From: Candidatus Parcubacteria bacterium
GTDB lineage: Bacteria > Patescibacteriota > Minisyncoccia > Phycocordibacterales > UBA6065
Assembly: GCA_019661795.1 (NCBI GenBank)
Contig: JAIFWQ010000011.1
Coordinates: forward strand, 1-8,525
Direction: 5' to 3'
DNA: 8,525 nucleotides
Shown here: positions 1 through 6,850 of the stretch, piece by piece
Layout: every line of letters begins with the position of its first letter
Numbering within the stretch: the first letter of the stretch is position 1
Program-made: the position numbers and the translations under genes
Notes under the pieces: model-generated
The model's input: the letters and a program-made list of their open reading frames with translations, nothing else
Told to the model about the DNA's origin: nothing
Database searches by the model: none

Positions 1-494
1 GGGGAAACGAGGATCTCGGGGATCCACGTCGCGATGTCGTTTCGATAATATCCGATGCGGGTCTTTACCGAAACGGGAAGCTTCGGCGCGCCCTCTTTGG
101 CGGCGCGGATGATCTCCCTCGCCCGCTTCGGGTCTTTTATCATCGCCGCGCCGGCGCCCTGCTTCTCTATGGACCGGTCGGGACAGCCCATGTTGATGTC
201 TATGCCGTCAAAACCGAGCTTCTGGCAGAGAGCGGCCGCCTGGCGCATTTTGTCGGGATTCGACGAGAAAAGCTGGGCGACGATCGGCTTTTCTTTTCGG
301 GTGAAATCGAGGTCGCGCAAAAGGACTTTCCTGCCGGGCGAACACAAGCCGTCCGCGGATACGAATTCCGTCCACAGGACATCCGGTTTGCCGTATTTCG
401 CGATCACGCGCCTGAAAGCCGCGTCGGATACGTCCGCCATAGGGGCGAGTACGAAAAAGGGCTTTTTCAGCTTTTTCCAGAAGCCGTAATTCAT
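1..494 (-). CDS. dus: tRNA-dihydrouridine synthase (Dus), N-terminal part, runs off the window
   Basis: Flavoenzyme that reduces uridines in the D-loop of tRNA, using FMN and NADPH in the cytoplasm. The reverse strand from the ATG at 494 reads openly to base 1, giving 164 codons; the C-terminal half lies outside. Visible family motifs are the first TIM-barrel strand 'FVLAPMADVSDAAFR' (residues 14-28), 'DINMGCPDRSIEKQGAGAAM' (99-118) with the expected catalytic Cys104, and 'VSVKTRIG' (141-148), whose Lys144 is the usual FMN/substrate lysine. It starts 18 bases after the ftsQ stop, so it is probably the third gene of a serS-ftsQ-dus transcript. The Shine-Dalgarno is weak (AGGA overlaps the ftsQ stop). 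The family assignment is firm. Which uridine position it modifies cannot be told from this half. Confidence 0.95.
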   Translation of the reverse strand, partial: MNYGFWKKLKKPFFVLAPMADVSDAAFRRVIAKYGKPDVLWTEFVSADGLCSPGRKVLLRDLDFTRKEKPIVAQLFSSNPDKMRQAAALCQKLGFDGIDINMGCPDRSIEKQGAGAAMIKDPKRAREIIRAAKEGAPKLPVSVKTRIGYYRNDIATWIPEILVS

Positions 495-512
495 AGAGAG
501 CTCTACTCTATC

Positions 513-1397
513 CTACTTCAGCTTATAGACAACTTTGTTGCCGACGTCGAGCTTCATGTAGTCGAGCTTGTTCAGAAAGCCGGAAAGCGACGGAGCGATG
601 GCTTTGTCGGATATGACGGCGGCGATATTGCCGAGAACGACGGAGAGATCGTCAGCGGTATTCACGACGAGCCTGCCGCCTCCGCCGAGCCTGACGGTCA
701 TGTACGCGGCCGTGGTGGTCGATCCGGAAAGCTCGGCTTCGCGGGGATCGACGGAAAGGCCGGCGAGCTCGTCCATGAAGAATCGTATCTTTTTGAAATC
801 ATCGGCGGGAAGCAGGTTCGCGCCGATCGGGTCGCCTTCGACGAGGCCTCTATATATGAAGCCTTTGCAGGCGCCGGGGACGCCGGCGCCTGCAGCCCGA
901 TCCGCGGCCGCGCAAGACGATTCTTTGGAGAATATGAAGCCGTTCTCGTCGATGGAATAGCAGTCGGCCGAAGCGCCCAAGGTAGCCGCTCCTGTGCGGC
1001 CGGAACACCATCGGCCGGTCTCTTGACGTTCGGTGACGGACACGACGAGCGTCCGTATATCGCGGCGGGATATTTCAGCGGTTTTGATCGGAGGCAGGGC
1101 GAGCACATCCGCGCGGATAGCGTCCTCCGGATATAAAAGGACGTTGCGCTTGGAAAAGAAATATCCGTAATTGCCGGCGAGCTCTTTCGAAAGCGCGGCT
1201 TCCAGGGTGGACGAAGAGACGCGCGAATTGCCTTCGATCGCGATCGTCTGTATAGAAAGAGCCTCGAGATGGGATACGTATGAAAGGCCGCAGAAGATCA
1301 GGCCCGCCGCCGCCACGGAGTAGAGCGTGAGGAGCAGGGCGCGCCTTCGGCGGCGGGCGGCGAGCTTCGATTGATATATCTTTACCTGCCCGCGCAT
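513..1397 (-). CDS. ftsQ: FtsQ/DivIB-like cell division protein with POTRA domain
   Basis: Probable bitopic divisome protein of 294 residues. A very basic cytoplasmic N-terminus (KLAARRRRR, 11-19) precedes one transmembrane helix (about 20-42). A POTRA-like domain follows (about 48-124; 'SIQTIAIEGNSRVSSSTLEAAL', then 'PPIKTAEISRRDIRTLVVSVTERQ'). The extracytoplasmic beta domain includes 'CYSIDENGFIF' (146-156) and ends in 'YMKLDVGNKVVYKLK', resembling the FtsQ C-terminal strand. In known systems FtsQ binds FtsB/FtsL and links early and late division proteins. The ATG is 10 bases after the serS stop, so translational coupling is likely; dus follows after 18 bases. Odd points: a glycine/alanine-rich insert (about 131-180) carrying four cysteines (131, 146, 162, 177), and a strong inverted repeat inside the gene. 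Sequence similarity is low outside the POTRA, so this is 'FtsQ-like' rather than certain FtsQ. Confidence 0.85.
   Translation of the reverse strand: MRGQVKIYQSKLAARRRRRALLLTLYSVAAAGLIFCGLSYVSHLEALSIQTIAIEGNSRVSSSTLEAALSKELAGNYGYFFSKRNVLLYPEDAIRADVLALPPIKTAEISRRDIRTLVVSVTERQETGRWCSGRTGAATLGASADCYSIDENGFIFSKESSCAAADRAAGAGVPGACKGFIYRGLVEGDPIGANLLPADDFKKIRFFMDELAGLSVDPREAELSGSTTTAAYMTVRLGGGGRLVVNTADDLSVVLGNIAAVISDKAIAPSLSGFLNKLDYMKLDVGNKVVYKLK
866..894. repeat. Perfect 12-bp inverted repeat inside ftsQ
   Basis: The left arm TGCAGGCGCCGG (866-877) and right arm CCGGCGCCTGCA (883-894) are exact reverse complements around a 5-base loop. In the ftsQ mRNA this would form a very stable GC-rich hairpin. 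It encodes the Gly/Ala-rich part of the FtsQ insert (around 'GAGVPGAC'). No T-tract follows on either strand, so it does not look like a standard terminator. Its function is unknown; it may be chance in a GC-rich low-complexity segment. Confidence 0.7.
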
Positions 1398-1407
1398 GGA
1401 AACTTGG

Positions 1408-2682
1408 TTATGGCTTTACGACAGCTGGGATGACGTCGGAACCGAAATACGGCCGCAGTATTTCAGGGATGCGGATCGACCCGTCGGCCTGCTGATTGTT
1501 CTCGACGAGAGACACGAGGATGCGCGGCGTCGGTATGGCGGTGCAGTTGAGCGAATGCGCGTATCGCGGCTTGCCTTCGGCATCGCGGTATCTGATGTTG
1601 AAGCGCCTCGTCTGAAAATCATGGAAATAGGACGCCGACGATATCTCGCGGTACTTCCCTTCTTTCGGAACCCAGAGCTCGATATCGTATTTCTTCACCT
1701 GGCCGAGCCCGAGGTCCGCGCCGCAGTTGATGACCGTGCGGTATGGGATGCCGAGGGATTCGATGAACTCTTCGGTATTGCGGTTGATCTCGTCATGCAG
1801 TTTGACCGACGTCTCGTGCGACGCTTCGCACAGGACGACCTGCTCGAGCTTGTAGAACTCGTGCACGCGGATCAGACCTTTCACATCTTTGGAATGGCTG
1901 CCCGCTTCGCGCCTGAAGCACGGAGAGAAGCCGAGATATTTCAAAGGAAAAGCTTTGGCGTCGAGCGTTTCGCCCGAATGGAACGCCATGACGGGAACTT
2001 CGGCCGTGCCGGCGAGAGCGTCTCCGTCCTGGGTCACATAATAGTCGGCGACGTCGCCCGGCAGATGCGCCGTGCCGTAGAGATTCTCTTTGCGCACGAT
2101 GACCGGCGGGATGATCGGCGTAAATCCGCGCTTCGAGAAGAAATCCATGGCGTAGTTCCAGACAGCGAACGTGAGCCGCGCACCCGCGCCGGTCAAAAAA
2201 TATCCCCTGAAGCCGTGCACTTTCGCGCCGCGCTCGAAATCGACCATGCCGAGAGCCGTCATGATCTCGACGTGGTCTTTCGGCGCGAACGAAAAGGCGG
2301 TCTTGTCTCCCCATGCCTTTATCTCTTTGTTATCCGCATCGCTTTCGCCTTCGGGCACGGACATGTCGGGGATATTCGGCACGCGGAGCATGAAATTCTG
2401 CCATTCTTTCATCACTTCTTTGAGCTCCTCTTCTTCTTTCTGCATATCCGCCTTGAGAGCCTTCATCGATTCGAGGAGAGACGCTTTCACATCGGCTGCG
2501 GACGAAGGAAGCTTGGCCGATACGGCGTTCTGCTCCGCCCTTTTCGTTTCGAGGGACGTGGTAAGGGCACGCCTCCTATCATCGAGAGCGACGAGCGCGT
2601 CGATGTCGATCTTTACGCGCTTTTTGGCCGCTCCGGCTTTGACGAGATCCTTATTGTCTCGGATAAATTTGATGTCGAGCAT
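1408..2682 (-). CDS. serS: Seryl-tRNA synthetase
   Basis: Class II aminoacyl-tRNA synthetase charging tRNA-Ser with serine in the cytoplasm; 424 residues, normal bacterial length. The N-terminal coiled-coil arm that binds the tRNA covers about residues 1-105 and is rich in Lys/Glu ('KADMQKEEEELKEVMKEW'). The catalytic core shows motif 1 around 'GFTPIIPPVIVR' (186-197), the serine-site 'TAEVPV' (226-231), motif 2 'FSPCFRREAGSHSKDVKGLI' (252-271) and motif 3 near 'TPRILVSLVENNQQADGSI' (385-403) with the conserved Arg387. The usual 'LNGSGLAVGR' before motif 3 is replaced by 'LNCTAIPTPR'. The ATG at 2682 gives the standard N-terminus 'MLDIKFIRDN'. It is first gene of the minus-strand unit, followed after 10 bases by ftsQ. 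No strong Shine-Dalgarno is visible. Identification is essentially certain. Confidence 0.98.
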   Translation of the reverse strand: MLDIKFIRDNKDLVKAGAAKKRVKIDIDALVALDDRRRALTTSLETKRAEQNAVSAKLPSSAADVKASLLESMKALKADMQKEEEELKEVMKEWQNFMLRVPNIPDMSVPEGESDADNKEIKAWGDKTAFSFAPKDHVEIMTALGMVDFERGAKVHGFRGYFLTGAGARLTFAVWNYAMDFFSKRGFTPIIPPVIVRKENLYGTAHLPGDVADYYVTQDGDALAGTAEVPVMAFHSGETLDAKAFPLKYLGFSPCFRREAGSHSKDVKGLIRVHEFYKLEQVVLCEASHETSVKLHDEINRNTEEFIESLGIPYRTVINCGADLGLGQVKKYDIELWVPKEGKYREISSASYFHDFQTRRFNIRYRDAEGKPRYAHSLNCTAIPTPRILVSLVENNQQADGSIRIPEILRPYFGSDVIPAVVKP

Positions 2683-2737
2683 AATAGGCTGATTTCTTCA
2701 TCGTTTCTTTATCTCCGTATCTTACAATGCTTTGGCC
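2683..2737. promoter_or_regulatory. Divergent promoter region between serS and dprA
   Basis: These 55 bases separate two divergent genes. On the plus strand TACAAT (2723-2728) is a 5/6 match to a -10 box and ends 9 bases before the dprA ATG. On the minus strand TAAGAT (complement of 2719-2724) is a weaker -10 candidate for serS and overlaps the dprA box. No convincing -35 hexamer was found for either. If both are real, the two promoters overlap and may compete for polymerase. The dprA box is the better supported of the two. Confidence 0.5.
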
Positions 2738-3607
2738 ATGAATTCCATTAGAACGATACGGCCGGATGAATATCCCGCGCTCCTCAAAGAAGCGCTCAAG
2801 GACGCCAAAGACGCGCCCGCACGGCTTTTCATACGGGGCGACCTGCCTTCGGACGATCATATATTTCTCACTGTCGTCGGCTCGCGCAGGCATACCGACT
2901 ATGGCAGGGCCGCCTGCGAGATGCTCGTCAAAAGCCTGCGGGGCCTGCCGGTGGTCGTCATATCCGGCCTGGCGCACGGGATCGATTCCATCGCGCACGA
3001 AGCCGCTCTCAAATACGGGATACGGACGATCGCCGTGCCGGGATCGGGGCTCGCGGACGACATGATATATCCTGCGGCGCATATCGGGCTCGCCCGGCGG
3101 ATACTCGATGCGGGCGGCGCTCTCTTGTCGCCTTTCGAAGAAACGGTTATGGGCAATAATTGGACATTCCCCTATCGCAACCGCATCATGGCGGGCATGT
3201 CGAAGGCGACGCTCGTCGTCGAAGCCGATCTCCGATCCGGAACGCTCATCACATCCGGCTATGCCCTGCGCTTCAACCGCGACGTGTTCGTCGTGCCCGG
3301 CTCCATATTTTCGAAACAGAGCGCCGGGCCGAACGACCTCTGGCGCGAAGGCGCGACGCCCATCACCTCCGGCGACGAATTGGTGCAGGCGCTCGGATTC
3401 GCGGCTATGACAAAAGGCCCGGAAGCCGATCACGCCGATCTTTCGCCAGATGAAAAGAAAGCTGTCGGATTTCTGGCCGATCCGATGTCTCGGCAGGCGC
3501 TCATCGAAAAGATCGGCATGGACGCTTCGGAAGCGAACGCTCTCATATCGTCGCTCGAGATAAAAGGCCTCATCGAAGAGAAGCTCGGCCTTTTCAGGCT
3601 GGTTTGA
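2738..3607 (+). CDS. dprA: DNA processing protein DprA (Smf)
   Basis: Cytoplasmic single-stranded-DNA-binding protein that loads RecA onto DNA taken up during natural transformation. The 289 residues hold an extended Rossmann fold: 'TVVGSRRHTDYG' (45-56), 'VVISGLAHGIDSIAHEAAL' (73-91), 'TIAVPGSGL' (97-105), 'FPYRNRIMAGMS' (144-155), 'VVEADLRSGTLITSGYAL' (160-177) and 'VFVVPGSIFSKQSAGPNDL' (183-201), all DprA hallmarks. A C-terminal winged-helix domain ('MSRQALIEKIGMDASEANAL', 250-269) is present. No clear N-terminal SAM domain precedes the Rossmann fold, so this is a compact DprA. The ATG at 2738 was chosen over the TTG at 2732 because the -10 box TACAAT lies 9 bases upstream, which would give a leaderless or nearly leaderless message. 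topA lies further downstream on the same strand, a common dprA neighbourhood. Its stop overlaps the -35 box of the next gene. Confidence 0.97.
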   Translation: MNSIRTIRPDEYPALLKEALKDAKDAPARLFIRGDLPSDDHIFLTVVGSRRHTDYGRAACEMLVKSLRGLPVVVISGLAHGIDSIAHEAALKYGIRTIAVPGSGLADDMIYPAAHIGLARRILDAGGALLSPFEETVMGNNWTFPYRNRIMAGMSKATLVVEADLRSGTLITSGYALRFNRDVFVVPGSIFSKQSAGPNDLWREGATPITSGDELVQALGFAAMTKGPEADHADLSPDEKKAVGFLADPMSRQALIEKIGMDASEANALISSLEIKGLIEEKLGLFRLV

Positions 3608-3631
3608 CAAAAGCTGATTATTCGGCATAAT
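3604..3631 (+). promoter_or_regulatory. Consensus-like sigma-70 promoter for the 174-residue gene
   Basis: TTGACA (3604-3609, perfect -35) and CATAAT (3626-3631, 5/6 match to -10) are separated by 16 bases. The -35 overlaps the dprA stop codon. The expected transcription start is near 3638, giving an untranslated leader of about ten bases. An AGGA at 3634-3637 lies 10 bases before the ATG, but it would be at or before the transcript start from this promoter. Confidence 0.75.
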
Positions 3632-3647
3632 GTAGGAAATTCCGCCC

Positions 3648-4172
3648 ATGACCGCTCCTTTCCTCTTCAATATGCTTGCAGTAACGCTCGTCACGGCCAT
3701 CGTCGCCGTTTTTCTTTTCAGATTCCTCCGCTTCATCGTCCTTAAGGCGATCAAAAGCTACGATCCGTTCTACGGATCAAGGCTCAAGATCATCAAGAGG
3801 TGCGAAACGCCGGAGGGTTGCCAGGTCTTTGTGTACGGCTGGAGACAGGGCATCGAAAAAGATGACGAACCAGACGCCGAAGCGAAAAAGATCGGCATCG
3901 TCTATCCCGAGCGAGATCAGGTGTACGATCTCACCTGTAACAAGGATCTTCCGAAGACCAGATCCGTTTCGGCAAAGATGCCGGACGGCAGCATCCTGGT
4001 GATCCACGTCGGCTATCGCACTCCCCACGAGCTCGAGAGGTCGGCATCGAAGCAGATGCCGAAGACCCAGATCGACTGCTATCTCGGCATCAGGGAATGC
4101 TATGTGCGCAACGGCGCATGGCAGAAAGCCCTCGACAGATCGACTTCGCTCAACCACGTTCCAAGCCGCTAG
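3648..4172 (+). CDS. Unknown single-pass membrane protein
   Basis: I do not recognise this 174-residue protein. A hydrophobic helix at about residues 5-33 ('FLFNMLAVTLVTAIVAVFLF') is followed by basic residues (Arg25, Arg28, Lys33, Lys36), which by the positive-inside rule suggests that the soluble part (about 37-174) is cytoplasmic. The soluble part has mixed alpha/beta character, with Cys at 52, 58, 97, 144 and 151; the pair C-x5-C at 52-58 is not an obvious metal site. 'DCYLGIRECYVRNGAWQKAL' (143-162) could be a TPR-like helix pair, but one repeat is not enough to claim it. The gene has its own promoter and terminator between dprA and topA, so it is probably a separate transcription unit. 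Codon use matches its neighbours. It is likely a real gene; function unknown. Confidence 0.85.
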   Translation: MTAPFLFNMLAVTLVTAIVAVFLFRFLRFIVLKAIKSYDPFYGSRLKIIKRCETPEGCQVFVYGWRQGIEKDDEPDAEAKKIGIVYPERDQVYDLTCNKDLPKTRSVSAKMPDGSILVIHVGYRTPHELERSASKQMPKTQIDCYLGIRECYVRNGAWQKALDRSTSLNHVPSR

Positions 4173-4183
4173 CCTTCCATCCC

Positions 4184-4211
4184 GCCGCCCGGCAGTTCGG
4201 GCGGCTTTTTT
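4184..4211 (+). terminator. Rho-independent terminator after the membrane protein gene
   Basis: GCCGCCCG (4184-4191) and CGGGCGGC (4198-4205) form a perfect 8-bp GC stem with a 6-base loop, followed at once by six T residues (4206-4211). It begins 11 bases after the TAG stop. This is a textbook intrinsic terminator for plus-strand transcripts and isolates topA from the upstream genes. Confidence 0.93.
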
Positions 4212-4215
4212 ATTC

Positions 4216-4235
4216 ATGAGGATTTTATCCCTCAT
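4216..4235. repeat. Small inverted repeat upstream of topA
   Basis: ATGAGG (4216-4221) and CCTCAT (4230-4235) are exact reverse complements separated by 8 A/T-rich bases. The element lies in the -35 region of the likely topA promoter, so it could be an operator. It is short enough to be chance. Confidence 0.35.
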
Positions 4236-4265
4236 TTGCTAAAATTTTTGCCTTCGTGTAATACT
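4236..4265 (+). promoter_or_regulatory. Probable topA promoter(s)
   Basis: Two overlapping candidates are visible. The first is an extended -10, TGCTAAAAT (4237-4245), which would give a leader of about 25 bases. The second is TTGCTA (4236-4241) as a -35 with AATACT (4260-4265) as -10, carrying an upstream TG at 4257-4258; its -10 ends 11 bases before the ATG, so the message would be nearly leaderless. There is no Shine-Dalgarno before the topA ATG, which favours the second. A promoter is expected here because a terminator lies just upstream. Confidence 0.55.
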
Positions 4266-4276
4266 TTGCACAATAT

Positions 4277-6514
4277 ATGTCCAAGCTTCTCATCGTCGAG
4301 TCTCCGGCCAAAGCGAAGACCATCGGAAAATATCTCGGCTCCGACTATACCGTCGTCGCGTCCGTAGGGCACGTGCGTGACCTGCCGAAGTCGAATAAGA
4401 AAGCCATCGACCTCGACGGCTTCGTGCCGCATTACGAGATCAGCGCAGGCAAAGAGAAAGTGCTCGACGATATCGAGCGCATGGCCAAAAAGTCGGACGA
4501 AGTGCTCCTCGCGACCGACCCCGACCGCGAAGGCGAAGCTATCGCATGGCATATCGCCCAGGCCGTCGATTTCGGGAAAAAGCCCGTGAAGCGCGTCGTC
4601 TTCCACGAGATCACCAAGGACGCCATCATCGAAGCGCTCAAAAGCCCCCGCCATATAGATGAGAACCTGCGCCGCGCGCAGGAAGCCCGCCGCGTGCTCG
4701 ACCGGCTCGTGGGATACGACCTTTCCGGCGTCATATGGAAGAAAGTCCGCTACGGGCTTTCCGCCGGGCGCGTCCAATCCCCCGCCCTCCGCATCATCGT
4801 CGAGCGCGAGCGCGAGATAAAGGCATTCAAGCCCGAGCAGTACTTTTCCATAACGGCGGAAACGAAAACGCCGAAGAAGGAGAAGCTCCCTCTTATATGC
4901 TCGATCGAGCCGAAGGAGCAGAAGGAAGCCGAGCGGATCGTCGCGACGGGCAAAAAAGAGGGCTGGCAGGTCGTTTCCGTCGAAGAGACCGAGGCCAAGC
5001 GCAGCCCTCGCGCGCCGTTCACGACTTCCACCCTCCAGCAGGCGGCATCGACGCGTCTCGGATTTTCGCCTTCGCGCACGATGAGGATCGCCCAGAAATT
5101 GTACGAAGCCGGCCACATCACGTACATGCGCACAGATTCGACGACGCTCTCCAAGCAGGCCGTGGGCCAGATCGCCGGTATGATCGAAAAGACGTTCGGC
5201 AAGGATCTCGTCGAAGTCCGCGTCTTCGCCGCGAAATCCAAGAACGCGCAGGAAGCGCACGAAGCCGTGCGGCCGACCGACGCTTCCCGCCGCGAAGCCG
5301 GCTCGACGCCTGAAGAAGAGAGGCTCTATTCTCTCATCTGGGCCCGCGCGGTCGCTTCGCAGATGAAGGACGCCCGCGTCATGAGGACGAAGATCCTCGC
5401 CAACGTCACATCGAAGTCCATTCCTGATTTCCAGGCGAACGGCTCCCGCACCATATTCCAGGGCTGGCTCGACGCCGATCCTGGCGCGCGCGGCGAAGAC
5501 GTCGAATTGCCGAAGGTCGTCCAGGGCGACAAGCTCGACCTGATCGATATCCTGTCCACGGAAAAGTTCACCGAACCTCCTTCCCGCTATTCCGAGGCTG
5601 GCCTGGTCAAAGAGCTCGAAAAGCGCGGCATCGGCCGGCCTTCGACGTATGCTTCGATCATAAAGACGCTCGAAGACCGCGAATACGTCACGAAAGAGAA
5701 CCGCAATCTGCGCCCCACCGATACCGGCGAGGTCGTGAGCGGCTTTCTCGAAGAGAATTTCGGCGACTATATCAGCGATACGTTCACCGCCGAGATGGAA
5801 GACAAGCTCGACCTCATCGCCGACGGCAGCGCGCAATATGAAAAGACGCTCTCTGATTTCTATAAACCCTTCGCCAAAGAAGTGAAGGCGAAAGAGAAGC
5901 TCGACAAAGCCACGAACCTCGGCGACGCCGACCCGAACATCAAATGCCCGAAATGCGGGTCGCCGATGATCATCAAACTCGGCCGAGCGGGTAAATTCCT
6001 CTCCTGCTCGCGATATCCCGATTGCGACGGCGCTCTTTTGATCGACGGCACCGAGATGCCGAAGGACAAGGTCATAGGCATCCATCCGCGAACCGGAAGC
6101 GAGATCACGCTCAAGACCGGCAAATACGGCCCGTATGTGGAGATGGTCATGCCCGAAGAAGCCGCGCCCGCAGTCGAAGCGTCCGCTGAAGAAAAGCCTA
6201 AGAAAAGATCAAAAAAGGCGGCGAAACCGAAGCTCCGCCGCGCGAGCGTGCCAAAAGAAGTGAAGCCCGAAGAGGTCACTCTCGATCAGGCCGTGCATTA
6301 TCTATCACTTCCCCGCCAGCTCGGAACCCATCCGGATACGAGCAAGATCATAAGCGCGAATATCGGCCGCTTCGGGCCATATATCGTCCACGACGGAGAT
6401 TTCCGATCGGTCAAAAAGCCCGACGACGTCTATGCGATCAGCCTCGAACGGGCGCTCGAGATACTGAAGGAGCCGAAAAAGAAGCGCGGCTTCGCGAGGA
6501 AGAAGAAGGAATAA
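4277..6514 (+). CDS. topA: DNA topoisomerase I (type IA)
   Basis: Relaxes negative supercoils by cutting one strand through a 5'-phosphotyrosine link. The 745 residues begin with the TOPRIM domain 'LLIVESPAKAKTIGKYL' (Glu8) and carry the acidic triad in 'TDPDREGEA' (Asp81, Asp83, Glu85). The catalytic tyrosine is Tyr283 in 'GHITYMRTDST' (279-289). 'KELEKRGIGRPSTYASIIKT' (445-464) is the conserved domain near the active site. The C-terminus has one zinc ribbon (Cys557, Cys560, Cys577, Cys583), then two Toprim C-terminal repeats ('GKYGPYVEM', 615-623; 'GRFGPYIVHDG', 697-707). A low-complexity Ala/Glu/Lys linker (about 626-668) separates these repeats, and the protein ends in a basic tail, KKKRGFARKKKE. 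It is shorter than E. coli TopA (865). The ATG at 4277 is fixed by the conserved N-terminus. It ends in a bidirectional terminator. Confidence 0.98.
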   Translation: MSKLLIVESPAKAKTIGKYLGSDYTVVASVGHVRDLPKSNKKAIDLDGFVPHYEISAGKEKVLDDIERMAKKSDEVLLATDPDREGEAIAWHIAQAVDFGKKPVKRVVFHEITKDAIIEALKSPRHIDENLRRAQEARRVLDRLVGYDLSGVIWKKVRYGLSAGRVQSPALRIIVEREREIKAFKPEQYFSITAETKTPKKEKLPLICSIEPKEQKEAERIVATGKKEGWQVVSVEETEAKRSPRAPFTTSTLQQAASTRLGFSPSRTMRIAQKLYEAGHITYMRTDSTTLSKQAVGQIAGMIEKTFGKDLVEVRVFAAKSKNAQEAHEAVRPTDASRREAGSTPEEERLYSLIWARAVASQMKDARVMRTKILANVTSKSIPDFQANGSRTIFQGWLDADPGARGEDVELPKVVQGDKLDLIDILSTEKFTEPPSRYSEAGLVKELEKRGIGRPSTYASIIKTLEDREYVTKENRNLRPTDTGEVVSGFLEENFGDYISDTFTAEMEDKLDLIADGSAQYEKTLSDFYKPFAKEVKAKEKLDKATNLGDADPNIKCPKCGSPMIIKLGRAGKFLSCSRYPDCDGALLIDGTEMPKDKVIGIHPRTGSEITLKTGKYGPYVEMVMPEEAAPAVEASAEEKPKKRSKKAAKPKLRRASVPKEVKPEEVTLDQAVHYLSLPRQLGTHPDTSKIISANIGRFGPYIVHDGDFRSVKKPDDVYAISLERALEILKEPKKKRGFARKKKE

Positions 6515-6549
6515 AAAAAGCGGCCACGAGAGTGTCCGCTTTGTCTTTT
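6513..6549. terminator. Bidirectional intrinsic terminator shared by topA and the 93-codon gene
   Basis: AAAGCGG (6517-6523) pairs with CCGCTTT (6536-6542), and CAC (6525-6527) pairs with GTG (6532-6534) across one C/T mismatch; the loop is GAGA. On the plus strand a T-rich run (6540-6549) follows. On the minus strand the A-run at 6513-6519 reads as seven U residues. The A-run overlaps the topA stop codon. The two genes converge here, so one hairpin can end both. Confidence 0.85.
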
Positions 6550-6561
6550 GCGCCAAGGGCG

Positions 6562-6843
6562 TCATTCGAGTCCTGAAAGGATATCTTTATTCGAATCAGG
6601 CCTCGAACTGATCTCCTGCCTGACGCGCTCGAAAAAACCTTTGCGATGCTCGAGTTTCCATTTGGCCGGCAAAGTCGCGGTGAGATACGCGAGAAGCATC
6701 GTGACGCTCTCTTTTTTGACATCGATACCCTTCAGAAGGTTATCGACGCTTTTGAAGTCGCCGGCCTTGAAGCTGTCATCGATCGCGTCATAGAGGACGT
6801 CCAATTTTCGCTGAAGGGTGATCTCTTCCATTTTTTCTTCCAT
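6562..6843 (-). CDS. Small protein of unknown function (93 residues)
   Basis: I do not recognise a family. The protein is soluble and mostly helical. It opens with an acidic/amphipathic stretch ('MEEKMEEITLQRKLDVLYDA') and has a central 'VDNLLKGIDVKKESVTMLLA' followed by 'YLTATLPAKWKLEHRKGFFE' (53-72). There is no signal peptide or membrane segment. The first ATG is supported by a good Shine-Dalgarno, GGAGAG (complement of 6851-6856), 7 bases upstream; Met5 is less well placed. A TAGAAT -10 candidate lies just upstream. It starts 34 bases after the stop of the 56-codon ORF on the same strand, so the two may share a transcript. It converges with topA at a shared terminator. Codon usage, ribosome site and terminator make it a likely real gene; its role is open. 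Confidence 0.8.
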   Translation of the reverse strand: MEEKMEEITLQRKLDVLYDAIDDSFKAGDFKSVDNLLKGIDVKKESVTMLLAYLTATLPAKWKLEHRKGFFERVRQEISSRPDSNKDILSGLE

Positions 6844-6850
6844 AAAAGTG

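Noticed and set aside
55..489. 144-codon plus-strand open frame at the left edge
   Set aside because: The opposite strand encodes clear Dus motifs (NMGCP, VKTRIG) through the whole interval, so this is a shadow.
568..1108. Open frames on both strands within ftsQ
   Set aside because: They are out of frame with or antisense to ftsQ, whose membrane helix, POTRA and C-terminal strand are coherent in one frame.
1396..2751. 451-codon plus-strand open frame opposite serS
   Set aside because: Same codon-bias effect; it lies antisense to an unambiguous serS and extends into ftsQ and dprA starts. No family features.
2651..3754. 367-codon minus-strand open frame opposite dprA
   Set aside because: It covers the dprA gene, the serS start and the next promoter on the wrong strand; the product is low-complexity and Arg-rich.
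4232..6085. 617-codon open frame on the minus strand opposite topA
   Set aside because: It is a mirror of topA. The gene rarely uses TTA, CTA or TCA codons, so the antisense frame has few stops. The translated product looks like no known protein, and topA is certain.
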